DNA of 64,000 bases from Prevotella sp. CAG:1185 (lineage in GTDB: Bacteria; Bacteroidota; Bacteroidia; Bacteroidales; Bacteroidaceae): positions 34,607 through 98,606 of the forward strand of contig HF992589.1 of NCBI GenBank assembly GCA_000436695.1. Reading direction: 5' to 3'. Shown piece after piece: positions 59,305 to 64,000 of the stretch. The notes beneath the pieces were generated by a model. That model did not search any database. It saw only the letters and a program-made list of their open reading frames with translations, and had not been told where the DNA came from. How positions within the stretch are numbered: position 1 is the first letter of the stretch; every line of letters starts with the position of its first letter. Made by a program: the position numbers and the translations under genes.

Positions 59305-59853
59305 TTATTTCCAAAGGCCTAAATATCTAAACTTAAAGTTCTTACCTTTAGCAGAAGGGAACTGGCTGCGACTATCAACTCGTCCACGCAAATGCTCTAC
59401 AATTCTATTATAGCAATCTAAGCCAGACATAGCCTTGCAACTAGCCACAAAATGTGTATCCCTATATTCATGTTTACCTGTAATCGGTACTAAAACAACT
59501 CGTTTAAAATCCAATGAACCTTCATACCATCCCGGTCTTTCTTCATTAAGACGAGCTATTGTAGGTGAAACAGCATCTCGCTGATCTTCAGCAGAACCAA
59601 CACTCGAACGCAATGCCTTCTTCTGCTTAAAGTCCAACATTGTAGCAGCTTCCGTCTTGATTATAATAAAATAAACACGTGGACGTATTTTATATCTTTT
59701 AGGATAAAAGACATCACTAGCAACATATTCACGGATGTCATTCTCTAAATCAGGATTCATTCCTATTTCTTCAATTGAAGCTAAAAAGGCAATAGCATCG
59801 TCAACATTAGTTACTAATGTTTCTTTATCAAAATAACGTAAATATAAATTCAT
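59305..59853 (-). CDS. DUF4494 protein of unknown function
   Basis: This 182-residue protein belongs, from recalled sequence, to DUF4494, a Bacteroidetes-restricted family. It has no signal peptide or long membrane segment. Conserved-looking stretches are YDKETL-like at the start, RPRVYFIIIKTEAATMLDFKQKKA, and HEYRDTHFVASCKAM. Close linkage to ssb (4 nt) hints at a link to DNA metabolism, though that is only positional. The tRNA-Gly gene lies 27 nt upstream on the same strand. Confidence 0.82.
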   Translation of the reverse strand: MNLYLRYFDKETLVTNVDDAIAFLASIEEIGMNPDLENDIREYVASDVFYPKRYKIRPRVYFIIIKTEAATMLDFKQKKALRSSVGSAEDQRDAVSPTIARLNEERPGWYEGSLDFKRVVLVPITGKHEYRDTHFVASCKAMSGLDCYNRIVEHLRGRVDSRSQFPSAKGKNFKFRYLGLWK

Positions 59854-59880
59854 GATTGTTTTGTATTTTTCTTTTTAATG

Positions 59881-59953
<73 letters not shown>

Positions 59954-59991
59954 TTGTTCCTTTTGTGAGGAGCATTTCTCTAAATGCGATG

Positions 59992-60022
59992 CAAAGGTAG
60001 GCTTTTTTTTCTAACCTGCAAA
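59992..60022 (-). promoter_or_regulatory. Promoter of tRNA-Gly
   Basis: Minus-strand TTTG (60019-60022), a 19-nt spacer and TACCTTTG (59992-59999) are a textbook Bacteroidetes promoter. Confidence 0.78.
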
Positions 60023-60061
60023 ATTTTTCAGCGTTTTTTTTCAAAAAAAGTAATTTTTTCC

Positions 60062-61237
60062 TCAATTCATACGATTTAAGTAGTCTTCGAACTCAAATTT
60101 CTTCAAAATTTCGAACTCACCATCGACGTGAACAATTGCAATAGACGGATGAGTAATTCCATTAAACATATTAGTTTTTACAGTTGTATAATGCAACATA
60201 TCTTCAAAAATAATATTATCACCGACCTGCAACTCTTTAGGAAATCTCCAATACCCCATAAAATCACCAGACAAACAACTATTACCTCCTAGCCTATAAA
60301 CATTATACTCTCTACATGATTTTATTTTATCTTTATCATCTACAATCTCAGCATTTCTCACAGCAGGCATATAAGGCATTTCCAGACAATCTGGCATATG
60401 ACACGTAAAACTGACATTTAAGATAGCCGTTTTGATGCCATGGTCTTCTACAACATCAACAACTTGAGACACTAAAGGTCCAGTTTGCCAGCCAAAAGCG
60501 CTGCCGGGCTCTAAAATAACTTTCAATGACGGATATCTTTCATGAAATTTATTTAATATATTAATTAAAAGAGGTATATTATAATCTTTACGTGTCATCA
60601 AATGACCGCCACCAAAATTAATCCACTTTATTTGATCAAACCATCTAGAAAACCTATCTTCAATATGCTTCAAGGTTCGCTCAAACACTTCTGCCCCACT
60701 TTCACAATGGCAATGACAATGAAATCCTTCAATATCAAAAGGAAGAACATCGGGTAATTTATCTGAAGAAACACCAAATCTCGTTCCAGGTGAACAAGGA
60801 TTATACAAATCAGTTTCTATTTCTGAGTATTCAGGATTAATACGTAATCCAAAACTTATATCAGGATTAGCTTTTTTAGCAAGCTCACGATAATTAGCAT
60901 ATTGAGTAAAAGAGTTAAATGTAAGATGACTTGAACATTTAGCAATATCCTCTATTTCATAATCTGTATAGGCTGGAGAATATGTATGAGCCTTTTGACC
61001 AAATTTTTCATAAGCCAAACGGGCTTCATAAAGAGAACTAGCCGTGGTTGCATCAATGTACTCTCTAAATATTGGAAAAGTCTTCCATAATGCATATGCT
61101 TTAAACGCAAGTATAATTTCAACATTCGCTCTATCTGCAACACTTTTAATTATATCCAAATTATGACGCAAACGAGCTTCTTCTAATATATAACATGGTT
61201 TATGCAATCCGTCGAATGTATTTAAATTTAATTTCAT
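60062..61237 (-). CDS. nspC: Carboxynorspermidine decarboxylase
   Basis: This 391-residue PLP enzyme of the alanine-racemase fold completes spermidine synthesis by the carboxy(nor)spermidine route. The PLP Lys lies in IILAFKAYALW near residue 45. GFHCHCHCESGAEVF, INFGGGHLM and EPGSAFGWQTGPLV form the PLP and substrate site, and GGNSCLSGDFMG carries the partner-site Cys. The partner CANSDH is not in the window. Confidence 0.93.
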   Translation of the reverse strand: MKLNLNTFDGLHKPCYILEEARLRHNLDIIKSVADRANVEIILAFKAYALWKTFPIFREYIDATTASSLYEARLAYEKFGQKAHTYSPAYTDYEIEDIAKCSSHLTFNSFTQYANYRELAKKANPDISFGLRINPEYSEIETDLYNPCSPGTRFGVSSDKLPDVLPFDIEGFHCHCHCESGAEVFERTLKHIEDRFSRWFDQIKWINFGGGHLMTRKDYNIPLLINILNKFHERYPSLKVILEPGSAFGWQTGPLVSQVVDVVEDHGIKTAILNVSFTCHMPDCLEMPYMPAVRNAEIVDDKDKIKSCREYNVYRLGGNSCLSGDFMGYWRFPKELQVGDNIIFEDMLHYTTVKTNMFNGITHPSIAIVHVDGEFEILKKFEFEDYLNRMN

Positions 61238-61591
61238 AATGTTAAGACTGTTTTTTATGCAAACTTACACATTTTTTTATTATTATAATAATTTACAATA
61301 AATATTTCACATGTTTTCTAAAATACAATTATACATATAAACAAAAGTAAGTATTCTACACGCCATTGACCTGTCAATATTATTTCGAACACATTAGACA
61401 AAGAACCTTACATAATTCATGCGGAAATATATACCAAAATTAAATTCAACTAATAATAGAACAAGGCAAAACAAAAAGTTTCAAATCCAATTAAACACAC
61501 ATATAAGAACTCATTCTATATTTTTATTGCATATTAGATTGTAAGTTTGGCTTTTTTTTTATACATTTGCATTTGAAAAAAGAAAGAGACG
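61238..61591. other. Divergent intergenic region nspC / ThiE-like gene
   Basis: 354 nt of AT-rich sequence. On the minus strand TAAGTTTG at 61260-61267 is a fair -7 box for nspC. On the plus strand TACATTTG at 61562-61569 is a -7 box for the ThiE-like gene 23 nt downstream. No hairpin, repeat or gene was found elsewhere in it. Confidence 0.5.
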
Positions 61592-62203
61592 ATGAAACTC
61601 GTTATAATGACTCAACCTACATTTTTTGTAGAAGAAGATAAGATTCTAACAACCCTCTTTGATGAAGGGATGGACAATCTGCATCTCTATAAGCCCGGAG
61701 CATCACCAATGTATTCAGAACGCTTGCTCTCACTCCTGCCAGAAACATCTTACAATAAGATTACTGTACACGACCATTATTACTTAAAAAATGAATATGG
61801 TCTTGCGGGCATCCATCTAGATAACAAAAAGAAAGAAATGCCCAAAGATTATAAAGGAAAATTCAGCAGGACATGTACATGCATAAGCGATCTCTGCGAG
61901 ATGAAAAAAAAAGCAGAATATATATTTTTAGCAAATGTATTCAATGCCCAACAACATAATGAAAAGGCAAATAGCCTTTTAGCCAATGATGACATTATAA
62001 GCGCTGCAAAGAAAGGACTTATAGACAAACATGTTTATGCGCTTGGCGGTGTAACGATTGAAAACATAAAAATAGCTAAAGAGCTTGGGTTTGGAGGCGT
62101 TGTAATATGCGAGGATTTGTGGAACAAATTTGACATACATAACGAATTGGACTACAAAGACCTCATCAATCATTTTGAGAAATTAAGAAAAGCTGTATCA
62201 TAA
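61592..62203 (+). CDS. ThiE/TenI-like barrel protein
   Basis: This 203-residue protein looks like the thiamine-phosphate synthase family: a short TIM barrel with YGLAGIHLD (family GVHLGQ), a phosphate-loop ALGGVTIENI (family AIGGI), and GFGGVVICEDLW near the end. Key ThiE positions differ: the ND pair is HDHYY and GVHLGQ is GIHLDN. It therefore may not make thiamine phosphate; a TenI-like or unknown role is possible. It stands alone before prs with no other thi gene in the window. Confidence 0.7.
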   Translation: MKLVIMTQPTFFVEEDKILTTLFDEGMDNLHLYKPGASPMYSERLLSLLPETSYNKITVHDHYYLKNEYGLAGIHLDNKKKEMPKDYKGKFSRTCTCISDLCEMKKKAEYIFLANVFNAQQHNEKANSLLANDDIISAAKKGLIDKHVYALGGVTIENIKIAKELGFGGVVICEDLWNKFDIHNELDYKDLINHFEKLRKAVS

Positions 62204-62230
62204 AATAAAATCATAAAAACAAAAGACAAA

Positions 62231-63169
62231 ATGAGTGCAAAAAACTCTTTTATGGTATTTTCTGGAACAAACACCAGATACCTGGCAGAAAAAATCTGTC
62301 AAAGTCTTGATTGTCCTCTCGGCAATCTTCTTATAACAAAATTCTCAGATGGAGAGTTTGCTGTCTCGTATGAAGAGTCAATACGTGGACGCGACGTATT
62401 TCTAGTTCAAAGCACATTTCCAAATTCAGACAACCTGATGGAACTGCTGCTTATGATTGATGCTGCAAAACGTGCTTCAGCAAAAAGCATAAACGCAGTA
62501 ATCCCTTATTTCGGATGGGCTCGTCAAGACAGAAAAGACAAGCCGCGTGTTAGTATCGGAGCTAAACTTGTGGCCGATCTTCTTAGAGTTGCAGGAATAG
62601 ACAGACTGATTACAATGGACCTTCATGCTGATCAGATTCAGGGTTTCTTCGATGTCCCTGTTGATCACCTGTATGCTTCAGGAGTTATTCTTCCATATCT
62701 GCAAAGCCTCAAACTTGAAGACATGGTCATAGCTTCTCCGGATGTTGGCGGAAGTAAAAGAGCCAACACTTATGCTAAATATTTCGGATGCCCACTTGTT
62801 CTTTGCAATAAGACACGCGCAAGAGCTAACGTAGTTGAAAGCATGCAGATAATTGGTGATGTAAAAGGCAAGAATGTCGTTATCATTGATGATATGGTTG
62901 ACACAGCCGGAACAATAACAAAAGCTGCTGATATTATGAAGAAAGCTGGAGCAAAAAGTGTTAGAGCTTGTGCATCACACTGCGTAATGAGCGGTCCTGC
63001 AAGTGAAAGAGTACAGAACTCTGCACTTGAAGAAATGGTGTTCACAGACTCTATCCCCTACTCTAACCGCTGCGCAAAAGTAAAACAACTATCTGTTGCA
63101 GATATGTTTGCTGAAACCATCCGTCGAGTTGTGAACAATGAAAGTATCAGTTCGCAATATTTAGTATAA
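62231..63169 (+). CDS. prs: Ribose-phosphate pyrophosphokinase
   Basis: This 312-residue PRPP synthetase supplies PRPP to purine, pyrimidine and NAD synthesis, all of which have genes in this window. KFSDGEFAVSYEESIRGRDVFLVQS, DLHADQIQGFFDVPVDHLYA and the PRPP-binding VVIIDDMVDTAGTITKAA are diagnostic. It is preceded by the ThiE-like gene (27 nt) and followed by a TlpA-like gene (8 nt). Confidence 0.96.
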   Translation: MSAKNSFMVFSGTNTRYLAEKICQSLDCPLGNLLITKFSDGEFAVSYEESIRGRDVFLVQSTFPNSDNLMELLLMIDAAKRASAKSINAVIPYFGWARQDRKDKPRVSIGAKLVADLLRVAGIDRLITMDLHADQIQGFFDVPVDHLYASGVILPYLQSLKLEDMVIASPDVGGSKRANTYAKYFGCPLVLCNKTRARANVVESMQIIGDVKGKNVVIIDDMVDTAGTITKAADIMKKAGAKSVRACASHCVMSGPASERVQNSALEEMVFTDSIPYSNRCAKVKQLSVADMFAETIRRVVNNESISSQYLV

Positions 63170-63177
63170 AACCCGAT

Positions 63178-63777
63178 ATGAAAATATCTCGCTATATATT
63201 TTTTGCGACTATAATAATAACGTTTTTGACAGCGTGCCATTCAAGAAAGAATGGCACGCCTCAAGAACATGAGACGCAAAACAGCAACCAACAAGAAGTT
63301 AAAAATACACAAGACGAAAATTCCCTTCAGATAAGTTTTACAATGAATGACATTGAAGGTAAAACGATATCAGTCAAGGATGAATTTACAAAACACACTA
63401 TAACAGTTATTGATTTTTGGGCAAGCTGGTGTGGACCTTGCAGGCAAGAAATACCCGACCTTGTAAAAACATATAAGAAATATAAAGACAAAGGACTAGG
63501 CATCATCGGAGTGTCACTTGACGAAGATGAAGAACAATGGAAAAATGCCATAAAAGAAATGAATATGTCTTGGCTACAACTCTCCGATCTACAAGGATGG
63601 GATAATAGTGCTGCTCAAATGTACGGAATACAAAGTATACCATTTACAATAATTGTAGACAATAACGGATCTGTTATTAATGCCGGTCTTAGAGGTATTG
63701 ATCTTGAAAACTTTATACATAACTATTTAAATGATCAAAAAATAAATAGACATTTTGATACTTTGATGATACGTTGA
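63178..63777 (+). CDS. TlpA/ResA-like thiol-disulfide lipoprotein
   Basis: This 199-residue lipoprotein has lipobox LTAC (Cys about 20). After a Gln/Asn-rich linker it carries a thioredoxin-fold domain with WASWCGPCRQEIP (CGPC), a cis-Pro region SIPFTIIVD, and GVSLDEDEEQW. It is expected to reduce or rearrange disulfides in the periplasm, anchored to a membrane. It may share a message with prs. The 223 nt after it hold no gene. Confidence 0.9.
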   Translation: MKISRYIFFATIIITFLTACHSRKNGTPQEHETQNSNQQEVKNTQDENSLQISFTMNDIEGKTISVKDEFTKHTITVIDFWASWCGPCRQEIPDLVKTYKKYKDKGLGIIGVSLDEDEEQWKNAIKEMNMSWLQLSDLQGWDNSAAQMYGIQSIPFTIIVDNNGSVINAGLRGIDLENFIHNYLNDQKINRHFDTLMIR

Positions 63778-64000
63778 TATAACAATCAAAAATAAAATAA
63801 ATTCTTTTGTAAAAAGTACAAAAGTACAAATTTATATTCATCAAGTTGAAATATGACCGGAGTAATTACACAAAAAATAAAGATTGGACGTTTTTCATGC
63901 CAACTTAAATACACTATAGGCAAAGCGAAATAATTATATTAATTGTACATTAATAGAGAATTATCACTACTGTCCAATAAAAGTTGGCTAATCGGTCTTT

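Overview
The window looks like a chromosomal segment of a Prevotella-type member of the Bacteroidales. The evidence is low GC in most genes, the ATP synthase order beta-epsilon-(small membrane protein)-a-c-b-delta-alpha-gamma, an LpxC-FabZ fusion, a BtuG-like vitamin B12 lipoprotein, DUF4494 and DUF5715 proteins, carboxynorspermidine decarboxylase, and Bacteroidetes promoters (TTTG, about 19 nt, then TAnnTTTG) in front of many genes. Species cannot be named from the sequence alone.

Layout. 1-4300: nadC, an exported M23 peptidase and a C69 dipeptidase. 4500-6900: NhaD-type antiporter and phosphofructokinase. 7063-14312: complete F1Fo ATP synthase operon closed by a strong terminator. 14391-18690: an accessory island holding a decayed ISAon1-like insertion sequence, a 235-bp MITE-like element nested in its first ORF (18-bp inverted ends, 7-bp target duplication), a GC-rich dnaX unlike its neighbours, and several long inverted repeats. 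A 19-bp motif occurs in opposite orientations on the two sides of dnaX. 18752-21770 (minus): tRNA-Arg, TRIC-type channel, 2-hydroxyacid dehydrogenase, rarA. 21889-23487: omega-amidase-like hydrolase and an acidic unknown protein. 23703-29172: cobalamin riboswitch followed by a B12 uptake operon (TonB receptor, BtuG-like lipoprotein, BtuF-like binding protein, BtuC-like permease) without an ATPase gene. 29652-31575 (minus): two exported proteins of uncertain role. 31891-38639: phoH, purC, ubiE, aroE, purM, prfA, pyrF. 38969-48745: HD hydrolase, lpxD, lpxC-fabZ, lpxA, miaA, PBP1A, Pif1/RecD-like helicase. 49103-51849 (minus): tRNA methylase and GH127 glycosidase. 52130-58195: lon, tgt, LptF/G-type permease, DEAD-box helicase. 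58182-61237 (minus): phosphopantetheinyl transferase, ssb, DUF4494 protein, tRNA-Gly, nspC. 61592-63777: ThiE-like protein, prs, TlpA-like lipoprotein.

Most of the window is housekeeping: energy coupling, purine/pyrimidine and cofactor synthesis, lipid A and peptidoglycan synthesis, translation and replication support. I found no defence system, CRISPR array or prophage. The most unusual part is the island between atpG and tRNA-Arg. Smaller oddities are an Asp-to-Asn change at the expected metal-binding position of PfkA, a Tgt without its zinc cysteines, a probably leaderless rarA, and a Lon start codon that has to be moved because the promoter lies inside the longest reading frame.
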